Position numbers and translations under genes: made by a program | The notes under the pieces: model-generated | Seen by the model: only the letters and a program-made list of their open reading frames with translations | Told to the model about the DNA's origin: nothing | Databases searched by the model: none | Shown here: positions 26,341 through 33,126 of the stretch, piece after piece | Position numbering within the stretch: the stretch's first letter is position 1 | How the letters are laid out: each line of letters starts with the position of its first letter | NCBI GenBank assembly: GCA_050942825.1 | Contig: JBMNOA010000017.1 | Span: 1 to 33,126, forward strand | DNA from: CAYRML01 sp050942825 | Lineage (GTDB): Bacteria; Bacillota; Dehalobacteriia; UBA4068 | DNA: 33,126 bases | Direction: 5' to 3'

Positions 26341-26405
26341 ATTCTCACATAAGCATAAATTAATGATTAAAACTATAACTTAGATATTAATAAAGAGGGA
26401 ATCAT

Positions 26406-27200
26406 ATGTTTCAATTATCTCCAATAGGTGTAGTTCATAGCCCAAATGACTTCGATAATGATAGATATCCCTTTTATTGCCCTGCTCAAATCGAAATCAA
26501 ACCCCAGTTTATCCCTGCTCTGGCAAGGCTGGAAGAAAGCTCTCATATTTGGGTTATTTGCCTTTTTGAGCAACAAAAGGACCCAGTTATGCAAATAAAA
26601 CCAAAGCGCATTAACAGTCATACTGACAGCTTTGGCGTTTTTGCCTTAAGATCGCCCAATCACCCTAATCCTCTCAGCCTGACTTTAACAAAGCTCAATA
26701 AAATCGAGGAAAATTTTTTATATGTTGAAGCCTTGGATGCCTACGATGGCACGCCTGTATTGGATATAAAACCATATTATGAGGATGATATAGTCTTTTC
26801 TCCCCGAACTCCCGTGATCAATAAAGAAAACATCAAGCTGAGGCGCTCAATATTACTTAAGGCAGCTATTAACCACCATCAAGAAGAATGTCTCGGCTTG
26901 GCGCTAGCTATCAAAATGGCTCTATATATCGAAAGTCTCGGACTTAATATCCAAGACAATGATTTGTTCATTCTGGTAAATGGAGGTCCTTGTTTAGCAG
27001 ATACTCTGCAAGGGCTGTGTAGAGCACGCTTAGCTAACCCTGCCCGCTTTGCATATACAGAATCGGAAGAGGACAGTTGCCGTTGGATATACAAAAATAA
27101 AACCATAGATCTAAGCGTAAAAAAAGGCATCCCACAAGACCCCCAAAAGATTTTGAATATGACTGATGAAGATCTCTTCCACATAAAAATATCTTCCTAA
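26406..27200 (+). CDS. TrmO/TsaA-like methyltransferase domain fused to an FmdE-like domain
   Basis: A 264-residue two-domain protein. Residues 1 to about 130 match TrmO (YaeB/TsaA), which methylates t6A37 of tRNA in E. coli: LSPIGVVHSPNDF, GVFALRSPNHPNPLSL (about 76-91) and DAYDGTPVLDIKPYY (about 112-125). From about 150 the sequence resembles the N-terminal FmdE domain: H-x4-C-LGLALAIK (His157/Cys162 region) and GGPCLADTLQGLC (about 192-206), matching HG.fCPGLa.g and gC.vDaiQ...GC. FmdE belongs to formylmethanofuran dehydrogenase of methanogens, but isolated FmdE domains occur in anaerobes near molybdenum genes. The fusion replaces the usual TrmO C-terminal domain. A GAGGGAATC site precedes the ATG. 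Confidence 0.8.
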   Translation: MFQLSPIGVVHSPNDFDNDRYPFYCPAQIEIKPQFIPALARLEESSHIWVICLFEQQKDPVMQIKPKRINSHTDSFGVFALRSPNHPNPLSLTLTKLNKIEENFLYVEALDAYDGTPVLDIKPYYEDDIVFSPRTPVINKENIKLRRSILLKAAINHHQEECLGLALAIKMALYIESLGLNIQDNDLFILVNGGPCLADTLQGLCRARLANPARFAYTESEEDSCRWIYKNKTIDLSVKKGIPQDPQKILNMTDEDLFHIKISS

Positions 27201-27246
27201 GAACGCTGCTGATTACGAAGGAATAGCTAGTATACTTTAGCATTTT

Positions 27247-27372
27247 TTAATGAAACACTTCCTCATTATTTTTATAGTGCTTTAGAAGAAGCTTTATACA
27301 ACCTTTTAAGCGCACTCCGGTGGGATATAAAGAGGCAGCTTGATATACGACTTTAAACATAACAAATTCCAT
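27247..27372 (-). CDS. Candidate small protein, 41 residues
   Basis: A reading frame on the minus strand starts with ATG (27370-27372), has AGGAAG about five bases upstream, and stops at TAA 27247-27249. The predicted product is basic and fairly hydrophobic (begins MEFVMFKVVYQAASLYP, ends KNNEEVFH), with one Cys. No family is recognised. It lies beyond a terminator hairpin relative to the DUF5714 gene, so it would need its own promoter or read-through. A ribosome binding site and sensible composition are the only support; it may be a chance frame. Confidence 0.25.
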   Translation of the reverse strand: MEFVMFKVVYQAASLYPTGVRLKGCIKLLLKHYKNNEEVFH

Positions 27373-27387
27373 AACATCTTCCTAATA

Positions 27388-27423
27388 CCAAAAAGAGAAC
27401 GGTAGTTACCGCTCTTTTTTTGG
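27388..27423. terminator. Terminator hairpin between convergent transcripts
   Basis: The outer arms CCAAAAAGAG and CTCTTTTTTTGG and the inner CGGTA/TACCG pairing form a strong stem-loop with A- and T-tracts on either side, so it can act on both strands. It lies 188 bp after the TrmO-FmdE gene and 79 bp after the DUF5714 gene. Confidence 0.75.
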
Positions 27424-27501
27424 TTTATTTACTTCTTTGCAATTTATAATGACAAGTATAACGATCTTCAAGGCAGCAAAAATCATCCGCTTACAGTGAC
27501 A

Positions 27502-28206
27502 TTATAGGGGATGATAAGGACATTTTTCGTTGATACACTCTTTATTATCTGGATATTGATTACATATATATCTGCTATTACTTTTATTTTCGAAATAAGG
27601 GAACTCTCTTCGGGCAACTTCTATAGCGATCATAGCATCTCGTTTACAACATCTGGGGCCTCCGTAAAGGCTAATCTGCAAAAGAGCCAGCGCCGTCATT
27701 TTATTAGCTAATCCCCTTTCGACTTTGGAATAAGGGATTACATTATTGATAATTGCATAGGCAATACCTACACCAACAGCTGCTCCACAGCAACCATGGC
27801 TGCCACATACACCGCCTTTAACATCTTTACCTCTATTAATAGCCTCCTTTATAACTTGGGCATTTTTGTCTTTAGTTATATTAGTATAGGCAGTAACTAA
27901 TACTGCTGCTACAATACTATGGTATTCAGGACCATGCATATTCAACCCCGGCAGTCGAAAAATCTGCAAAGCTAATTCTACAGGATCCGTTAAATCACTG
28001 ACCATGCACAACTCTTCCACTACTAGCAGGATCTTTTTTCTATGGCATTCATCACAAACATAATGGCCATTGGCACATGTCACATAAGACTTTTTTTGCT
28101 TACCGCAGCACATACATATAACATCTATAGGAGCTGAGGGATTGTAGCATAATTCTTCTTGGCAAAGCAAACAGCCGGTATTTATCTTTGACACTTTATC
28201 ACCCAT
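27502..28206 (-). CDS. DUF5714 cysteine-rich protein
   Basis: A protein of about 234 residues with the DUF5714 pattern: an N-terminal zinc-ribbon-like part (GCLLCQEELCY, CMCCGKQKKSYVTCANGHYVCDECH), then MHGPEYHSIVAAVLVTAYTN, GGVCGSHGCCGAAVGVGIAYA, GGPRCCKRDAMIAIEVARRE, and a C-terminal CNQYPDNKECINEKCPYHP. The many paired Cys suggest metal or Fe-S binding. The function is unknown; relatives are found mainly in anaerobic bacteria and methanogens. The start is uncertain: ATG 28206 lacks a ribosome binding site, while GTG 28194 has GGGTGAT just before it and would give MSKINTGCLLC. A TTG at 28230 overlaps an inverted repeat and is unlikely. It follows the HD-GYP gene by about 52 bp. Confidence 0.8.
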   Translation of the reverse strand: MGDKVSKINTGCLLCQEELCYNPSAPIDVICMCCGKQKKSYVTCANGHYVCDECHRKKILLVVEELCMVSDLTDPVELALQIFRLPGLNMHGPEYHSIVAAVLVTAYTNITKDKNAQVIKEAINRGKDVKGGVCGSHGCCGAAVGVGIAYAIINNVIPYSKVERGLANKMTALALLQISLYGGPRCCKRDAMIAIEVARREFPYFENKSNSRYICNQYPDNKECINEKCPYHPL

Positions 28207-28228
28207 AAAAAGATTATAAAATAACCGC

Positions 28229-28260
28229 AAAAAATCCAGATAATTTGAGGAGGATTTTTT
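28229..28260 (-). terminator. Weak terminator or attenuator between the HD-GYP and DUF5714 genes
   Basis: Perfect 9-bp arms (28229-28237 and 28252-28260) surround a 14-base loop. On the minus strand the descending arm is GGATTTTTT, giving an A/T-rich stem that ends in a U tract. The stem is weak, so partial read-through into the DUF5714 gene is possible. Confidence 0.4.
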
Positions 28261-30772
28261 ATGCTCCTATATTATAATTACCTTCTTTGACCAAACCGAC
28301 ATAAATTTGCGCCAGGTGAGGATCGAATTGTAGTCCTGCCTGCTTATCTATCTCTTTTAGAGCTAATTCTACAGAAAGAGGTTTTTTATAAGGGCGTTCC
28401 GAAGTCATAGCATCAAAAGCATCAGCAATTGCTAAACAACGGGCTGCAATGGGTATATCTTCCCCCTTGATACCTCTAGGATAACCATTACCGTCCCAGC
28501 GTTCATGATGGGCTATTGCAGCTGGAATAACATAGTCCATCGAAGGTAAATGCCGAATAATAGCAATAGAGCTTTCCACATGGGTCTGCATAACCCTGTA
28601 TTCCTCAGCAGTGAGCCTACCTGGTTTAGAGAGGATAGCTTCCGGTATACTGATTTTACCGATATCATGCAGCAATGCGGCTTCATAAATGATTTGTACA
28701 TGATCTTCGTTGAGACCAATAAATTTTGCCAACATAGTGGCATATTCGGCAACATTCTGCGAATGGCTGAATGTATAGTGATCTTTGGCATCAATGGCAG
28801 CAGTTAGCGCATAAATTGTAGAGGCATAATCGGAATATTTACCTGTTTCGATTTTGCTTGTACTTTTTTCGGCAATTATTTGTGTTCGTTCCATCGAATA
28901 TACTAGGATCTTATTCTTGCCGCTTCTTTTTGCATTATATACAGCCATATCAACATTATCAATCAGCTGCTTTACATTAGAGGCCGAATACGGATAAACA
29001 CAAACACCGCCACTAAGTGTGAGGACCTTCATGACCTCTCCATCAGTACCCTTATTTAAATTGGCGATCTGTTGTTTGATCTCACTTGCCAATTTGAAAG
29101 CCTGCATCGTATCGCAGTTAGGCAAAATCAGGGCAAATTCTTTTCCGCCATATCTGGCCGCAAAACCTTTATTGCCTAAACAATTCTTAATAATACGCGA
29201 AATATTCTGCAAGGCAATATCACCCTCGCGGTTACCATAAAGTTGATTATACAATTTGAAGTCATCAATATTTAGTATTACTAGTGCCAGAGACTGTTTT
29301 TGACACTTTTCAAACTCTTCGTTTATCTTCTCATAGAAATACTTGCGATTCAGCAGTCCAGTCAAGGTATCTATACGAGCCTCATAATATGCTTTTTTAT
29401 AAAGGTTTGCATTATTAATGGCAATAGAGGCAATTGATTGTACTGAATCTAAGAAAGTAATATCATCAAAGTTAAATGCAGCATTTTTTATCTTTTCGGA
29501 GAGCATTATCAGCCCTACTAATTTTTTATCCCATTTTAAGGGAACCATACAGCCAATTTTCAAATCACTGATCTGTTTCTTTTCATTTTCCCACATCGAT
29601 CTAAATAAAGTAGACCTTTGGAATTCCTTAATAATAAGGCAAGAGTCATTATCATTAAACCATTGTACACAAGGATTGGTCAAAGCAAGTGAAAAATCCT
29701 TGGGATCAAGAGGGCTGGCAGAGCAAACCACATTATAGCTGTTACTCTTTTCATCTTTCATACATATGTATACTTTTTCTACATCTACAACATTTTTCAC
29801 TACACTGAGCAGTTCTTTTAAGATCTCATCCAAATCCAAACTCTTTGATACCTTCAAAGTGAAGTCCTTGATTAGCTGGGTACGCAGTTGCCCCTCTTTT
29901 ATGAACATATTATCCACAAATTTTCGTAATAACAGATAAAAAATGAGGAGAACGGCTACAAAAGTAATAGCAATAATTAATGTCTTGTAGTCTGCAAATT
30001 GGGGAAACTGTAAATCTATCAGCTTCTCGAGCGGACTGAGCAAATAGGCGAAGAAAAAGAAGACAATAACAGTTGAAATCACTAACAGAGTCCAGTGCGA
30101 TACCAAAAGTTTGAGCCTAAAAAGACGTTTTTTGTATAGTGCATAGAACAAGAAGAAGGCATTAACAATACCAGAAAGTGTATCCCACGGGAAGATATTG
30201 TTAGGTAGGATGGAAGCTAGATTGCCTACAAACATAGATGCCATACCAATCAAAATCGGCGGTAGCCAAGGTGTAGACATGCCTTTTTTCTTTATCTGGT
30301 CTACAACCAATAGGGCAATGGAAAGAAGAACAACAAATAAAAATAAAGTTGGGATAATGATCTGCAGTCCCATTTCATACAAGAAGACCGCCGATCCATC
30401 ATCAAGGTAAACAAGTTGTGGATGTTTAAGAAAAATCTCCAAATGTGTCAATATGAGAATAATAACAGTGCCTATCAACCAAATTATTTTTAAAACATAC
30501 CCTTTTACCTCTAAAAAATTACAAACAAAATTGTATAAAAGAAGAGGCGTAGTGAACAAGCTTAAAATAGATACTTCATACCAAAAATCTATCCCCGGAT
30601 AAAGCTGTAGTCGCATACACATGGACCCACCCGTCCATAGTATGCATGCTACTAACATCACCATAAAGGAATAGATAGTGGTATTTTTTTTAGCAGCCAA
30701 AAAAGCTATCAATAAAAACAGATAGCTAAATAAGGCGATAACAGGTACATATATGAACGGAATCGTTATCAT
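28259..30772 (-). CDS. Membrane receptor with GAF, degenerate GGDEF and HD-GYP domains
   Basis: An 837-residue signalling protein. About nine predicted TM helices (residues 1 to about 290) resemble 7TM-type sensor modules, followed by a GAF-like domain (about 310-470), GGDEF (about 480-630) and HD-GYP (about 665-835). The cyclase signature is GGKEF (542-546), with Lys544 for Asp/Glu; the upstream metal motif reads LNIDDF, with Asn for the first Asp; the RxxD inhibitory site is absent. It should not make c-di-GMP. The HD-GYP half is intact: HDIGK (702-706), HHERWDGNGYP (755-765), so c-di-GMP hydrolysis is likely. ATG 30770-30772 overlaps the GH3 stop as ATGA and has AGGGG before it; the longer frame starts with TTG. 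Confidence 0.9.
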   Translation of the reverse strand: MITIPFIYVPVIALFSYLFLLIAFLAAKKNTTIYSFMVMLVACILWTGGSMCMRLQLYPGIDFWYEVSILSLFTTPLLLYNFVCNFLEVKGYVLKIIWLIGTVIILILTHLEIFLKHPQLVYLDDGSAVFLYEMGLQIIIPTLFLFVVLLSIALLVVDQIKKKGMSTPWLPPILIGMASMFVGNLASILPNNIFPWDTLSGIVNAFFLFYALYKKRLFRLKLLVSHWTLLVISTVIVFFFFAYLLSPLEKLIDLQFPQFADYKTLIIAITFVAVLLIFYLLLRKFVDNMFIKEGQLRTQLIKDFTLKVSKSLDLDEILKELLSVVKNVVDVEKVYICMKDEKSNSYNVVCSASPLDPKDFSLALTNPCVQWFNDNDSCLIIKEFQRSTLFRSMWENEKKQISDLKIGCMVPLKWDKKLVGLIMLSEKIKNAAFNFDDITFLDSVQSIASIAINNANLYKKAYYEARIDTLTGLLNRKYFYEKINEEFEKCQKQSLALVILNIDDFKLYNQLYGNREGDIALQNISRIIKNCLGNKGFAARYGGKEFALILPNCDTMQAFKLASEIKQQIANLNKGTDGEVMKVLTLSGGVCVYPYSASNVKQLIDNVDMAVYNAKRSGKNKILVYSMERTQIIAEKSTSKIETGKYSDYASTIYALTAAIDAKDHYTFSHSQNVAEYATMLAKFIGLNEDHVQIIYEAALLHDIGKISIPEAILSKPGRLTAEEYRVMQTHVESSIAIIRHLPSMDYVIPAAIAHHERWDGNGYPRGIKGEDIPIAARCLAIADAFDAMTSERPYKKPLSVELALKEIDKQAGLQFDPHLAQIYVGLVKEGNYNIGA

Positions 30773-32403
30773 TGTCCGTATCCCCTGCTTTCCCAATAAA
30801 AATCTTGCTGCTGAAATTCTAATAGTTCGGCAATATCATAACTTGACGGATTGATCCTGCGGATTTTTTTACCTTTTGATCTTTTATACATATCCATAGT
30901 GCCGGAGCGTAAAATCGTGATTTTTAGCGGCTCGATTCCCAACATCTTTTTAAGGTCGTGATAGTCGCTGTCAAAATATTTGAAATAGATACTGAGATGT
31001 TCTGTTAAAACCTGTTTGCTAAGCGGCATCGATTCAATACTGTGTGGCTCCAGCTCAATAAACATATGCAGGAAAGGGCGATTATTCTCGTTAAATTCTT
31101 TTTTGGCCAACCAATCATATATATGTAGACCGGAAATGTTTATCACATCATTGATAGAGTCCTCGGTAATGCGGGTAAAGCCCGCAATATCAATTACGCT
31201 GGGAATTCTGTCCACAAATACAAGCCGAGGTAACATAACGCCATCATCATTGCAGCTAACATTCAGACAGCGATAAACATCCCCCACCCGATAACGGGCA
31301 AAAGCACCACCCTTTAGAACCGAAATGACCAGCTCATAATTATGGTTGGGGATTAATTCATCCATAAGGTAAGTTTTTGGCTCATAGCTACAGTTATCAA
31401 TACTTTTATACATTTCCGGTTCGGGAATGAATTCATAAAAACAAGCATCAGGGAAAAAGATCAGTCCATTACGGGCCCATGTTTCTGTACCAATGCAAGT
31501 CGGTTCAGTACCGGCTGCGATCTCCATTGGTTTACAACCCCAAGCCTCCTCCAGGAAACGCTTATAACATTTAGTGTCCGTGCCGGCACATACAAACCCT
31601 TTAAGCTTAAAAATATCTTTAGGCTTGATAGGAACTTCATCGCGTTTACTCTTATAAGAAGCCCTTAAAAAACGCCGGATCATTGTAGGCGAGTAGGAAA
31701 AAAGATTCAGCGAAGAACCTTTGCCCTTACTCATGTAGTCGTCAAAGCATTCAGTAATATAACTGATAACACTGGAAAGCCCGAAGAACATATCAATGCC
31801 TTTGTGCATTCCCATTTCGAAGCCTTTTTTATTGCGTTCTCCAAAAGACATTTGGAGGGCTTCTTCCACCGGAGGTAAAAAACGCAAAGAAATCTCTTCA
31901 TTTAAAAGCAAAGGGAATAGTCCAGTAGCATAAGGCAGCGGGGCTAAGCCGAATAAGGTCTTATCATTGGGTTTGGCAGTAAATTTACCCCGCTCCGTAC
32001 TAGTTGCAAGTATCAATGCAGAAACAACATTTTTTTGGTAAACATCTAACATGCATTTAGTATAAGGTGCCAGCTTGATAGGATGATTCCCACCCTCCCA
32101 AGTAGTTTGGATCCATACCACAGGTTCAGCCGGCAACATCTCGGTTTGTTTACTCAATAACACATCAGCATAATCTGCATAACTGGTAAGCGGAAGCATT
32201 TTGCGGAATTCGTCTACCGTTTTGGGTCTTTGTCCCCGTAATAACTTTTTGCCTAGTCCACATTGACTCCACAACTCAATTTGCTCAAGCATGAGACGGT
32301 TTTGTATATTCATATATTCATCAATATTCAAATCTAAAAAACCGCAGTATTCCTGCCATAACTCATCATATTGCTGTTTTTGAAGCCTCTTTTCCAATTT
32401 CAT
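30769..32403 (-). CDS. GH3-family adenylating (acyl-acid amido synthetase-like) protein
   Basis: A 544-residue member of the GH3 family, which in plants conjugates hormones such as auxin or jasmonate to amino acids through an acyl-adenylate. Family marks are FFPDACFYEFIPEPE (316-330), GGAFARYRVGDVYRC (365-379), the FVDR block (396-399), AAGTEPTC (296-303) and a basic C-terminal hinge RSKGKKIRR. The N-terminal nucleotide loop, normally a Ser/Thr/Gly-rich TSGTTG-type sequence, reads IQTTWEGGNHPIK (98-110), so ATP binding may be altered. Bacterial GH3 substrates are mostly unknown. AGGAG precedes the ATG; the upstream gene ends 12 bp before, and the next begins within its stop codon. Confidence 0.8.
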   Translation of the reverse strand: MKLEKRLQKQQYDELWQEYCGFLDLNIDEYMNIQNRLMLEQIELWSQCGLGKKLLRGQRPKTVDEFRKMLPLTSYADYADVLLSKQTEMLPAEPVVWIQTTWEGGNHPIKLAPYTKCMLDVYQKNVVSALILATSTERGKFTAKPNDKTLFGLAPLPYATGLFPLLLNEEISLRFLPPVEEALQMSFGERNKKGFEMGMHKGIDMFFGLSSVISYITECFDDYMSKGKGSSLNLFSYSPTMIRRFLRASYKSKRDEVPIKPKDIFKLKGFVCAGTDTKCYKRFLEEAWGCKPMEIAAGTEPTCIGTETWARNGLIFFPDACFYEFIPEPEMYKSIDNCSYEPKTYLMDELIPNHNYELVISVLKGGAFARYRVGDVYRCLNVSCNDDGVMLPRLVFVDRIPSVIDIAGFTRITEDSINDVINISGLHIYDWLAKKEFNENNRPFLHMFIELEPHSIESMPLSKQVLTEHLSIYFKYFDSDYHDLKKMLGIEPLKITILRSGTMDMYKRSKGKKIRRINPSSYDIAELLEFQQQDFYWESRGYGQ

Positions 32404-32415
32404 GAAATAGTTCTC

Positions 32416-32988
32416 CTATCGTATCCGAATTGAAGAAATAAATCTTTTTATGCTGGCATTAGTAGGAATAATAAAAGGTGTTGTAGCTTTATACTTAGTA
32501 TAGTTATCAAATAATTTGGGAAAAAAATATCGATCCTGAAGCCATATGTATAATAAATTCAAGAGGCTAAAAGATAAAAAGGCCCAGAACATTAGTGCTA
32601 TCCCTGTATAAAGCCAAAGAAAAAGATAAAACAGTATAAACCATAATGCTCCCGGATGTCGGCACAGAGCGTACATGCCCTGATCACAAACATTTCTGTT
32701 GGAGGCCGTAATATAAGTTTTTTCAAATGGGAGTGCAAAAAATAGCGAGTATATGAGCAACAGCAATGATACTGTAGCAAGCCCGCCGAATACAATCTTT
32801 GCAGAAAGTATAGGTATGAAATTATAGCCTTTTTCCCAAATAATCATAAAAGTAGAAAATGTCACCAGAAGGAAACCTATTACAAACAAATAACGAAGAT
32901 GCTTTTTATGAGAACGTATTTGGTTTAAATCATACAAGATGAATAACAAGAAACCAATACAACCAACTAGTATATATAGCATATTCAT
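32416..32988 (-). CDS. Integral-membrane methyltransferase of the ICMT/PEMT type
   Basis: A protein of about 190 residues with five or six hydrophobic helices. The C-terminal half contains GMYALCRHPGALWF followed by a hydrophobic pair, then LFDNYTKYKATTPFIIP, matching the RHP...(E/D)..L.....Y..Y.....P..IP pattern of isoprenylcysteine carboxyl methyltransferases and phospholipid N-methyltransferases. The usual Glu-Glu pair before the final motif is replaced by QDRYFFPKLF, so activity is uncertain. The start could be ATG 32988 or ATG 32982; AAGGA lies 3 or 9 bases before them. It is the first gene of a three-gene operon with the GH3 and HD-GYP genes, behind a good promoter. Confidence 0.7.
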   Translation of the reverse strand: MNMLYILVGCIGFLLFILYDLNQIRSHKKHLRYLFVIGFLLVTFSTFMIIWEKGYNFIPILSAKIVFGGLATVSLLLLIYSLFFALPFEKTYITASNRNVCDQGMYALCRHPGALWFILFYLFLWLYTGIALMFWAFLSFSLLNLLYIWLQDRYFFPKLFDNYTKYKATTPFIIPTNASIKRFISSIRIR

Positions 32989-33028
32989 TTTTCCTTCCAA
33001 AAAATGTATGAACTACTGTATACTAGCT

Positions 33029-33057
33029 ATTATATTCATTATTGTTTGTATATGCAA
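33029..33057 (-). promoter_or_regulatory. Predicted sigma-A promoter of the methyltransferase-GH3-HD-GYP operon
   Basis: On the minus strand TTGCAT (33052-33057) and a perfect TATAAT (33029-33034) are separated by 17 bp. The transcript would start near 33022, about 35 bases before the first gene. No other plausible promoter was seen until the DUF5714 gene. Confidence 0.7.
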
Positions 33058-33126
33058 GGAAATCTCACAAATTTATATAAATATAATGTAATATTTATGA
33101 ATATTAATAGTAAAAAACAAAATTAT

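Larger units (their letters stand above)
27201..27501. other. Spacer between the TrmO-FmdE and DUF5714 genes
   Basis: This 301-base convergent spacer contains a terminator hairpin at 27388-27423 and a candidate small minus-strand reading frame at 27247-27372. No other feature is recognised. Confidence 0.6.

Noticed and set aside
28261..28290. A plus-strand GAGGAGG followed by ATG near 28261
   Set aside because: The frame ends after nine codons and overlaps the 3' end of the HD-GYP gene on the other strand.
27222..33031. A 14-bp word (AATAGCTAGTATAC) occurring at 27222-27235 and inverted at 33018-33031, flanking the DUF5714/HD-GYP/GH3/methyltransferase block, suggesting ends of a mobile element
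   Set aside because: In AT-rich DNA of this length a few inverted 14-base matches are expected by chance (rough estimate from base composition). The match does not extend, one copy overlaps the operon promoter, and no recombinase gene is present.

Overview
The window is 33 kb of low-GC, densely packed bacterial chromosome. Strong GGAGG-type ribosome binding sites, sigma-A style promoters, a fabT-fabH-acpP-fabK-fabD-fabG-fabF-accB-fabZ-accC-accD-accA gene order, a heterodimeric ABC exporter and a single-chain pyruvate carboxylase all point to Bacillota. The EFR1 flavodoxin/ferredoxin protein, the NifX-like protein, the FmdE-like domain and the DUF5714 protein suggest an anaerobe of the Clostridia or Negativicutes kind; this assignment is inference. 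No rRNA, tRNA, CRISPR array, transposase or phage gene is visible.

Layout. 1-4792 (+): the tail of a MarR-type regulator, two half-transporters of an asymmetric multidrug-type ABC exporter, and a family-6 (hypoxanthine/uracil) DNA glycosylase, closed by a perfect 23-bp hairpin shared with the convergent pyruvate carboxylase gene. 4844-8272 (-): pyruvate carboxylase with its own promoter. 8514-9431 (+): a DUF3089 alpha/beta-hydrolase. 9498-10379 (-): a DegV fatty-acid-binding protein. 10512-19957 (-): the complete type II fatty acid synthesis operon, headed by a MarR/FabT-like regulator with an inverted-repeat operator placed over its own promoter. It uses FabK as the enoyl reductase. 20125-20941 (-): a small GNAT protein and a macrodomain protein. 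21155-23659 (-): a DUF503 protein, an EFR1 protein, MsrAB and YjbQ. 23908-24906 (-): a DUF2971 protein. 25232-27200: a NifX-like metal-cluster protein with a His/acidic tail, a ModE-like regulator, and a TrmO-like domain fused to an FmdE-like domain; together they look like a small molybdenum- or metal-linked locus. 27502-32988 (-): a DUF5714 protein downstream of a three-gene operon encoding a membrane methyltransferase of the ICMT/PEMT type, a GH3-family adenylating enzyme with an altered nucleotide loop, and a nine-helix membrane receptor with GAF, degenerate GGDEF and intact HD-GYP domains.

How the genes may work together. Pyruvate carboxylase, acetyl-CoA carboxylase, the FAS-II enzymes and DegV form a carbon-to-lipid block under FabT-type control. 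The methyltransferase/GH3/HD-GYP operon is the best candidate for an undescribed system: tight coupling (12-bp gap, then an ATGA overlap) behind one good promoter suggests a small molecule made or modified at the membrane and read out by a c-di-GMP phosphodiesterase. No part of that model is proven by sequence alone.
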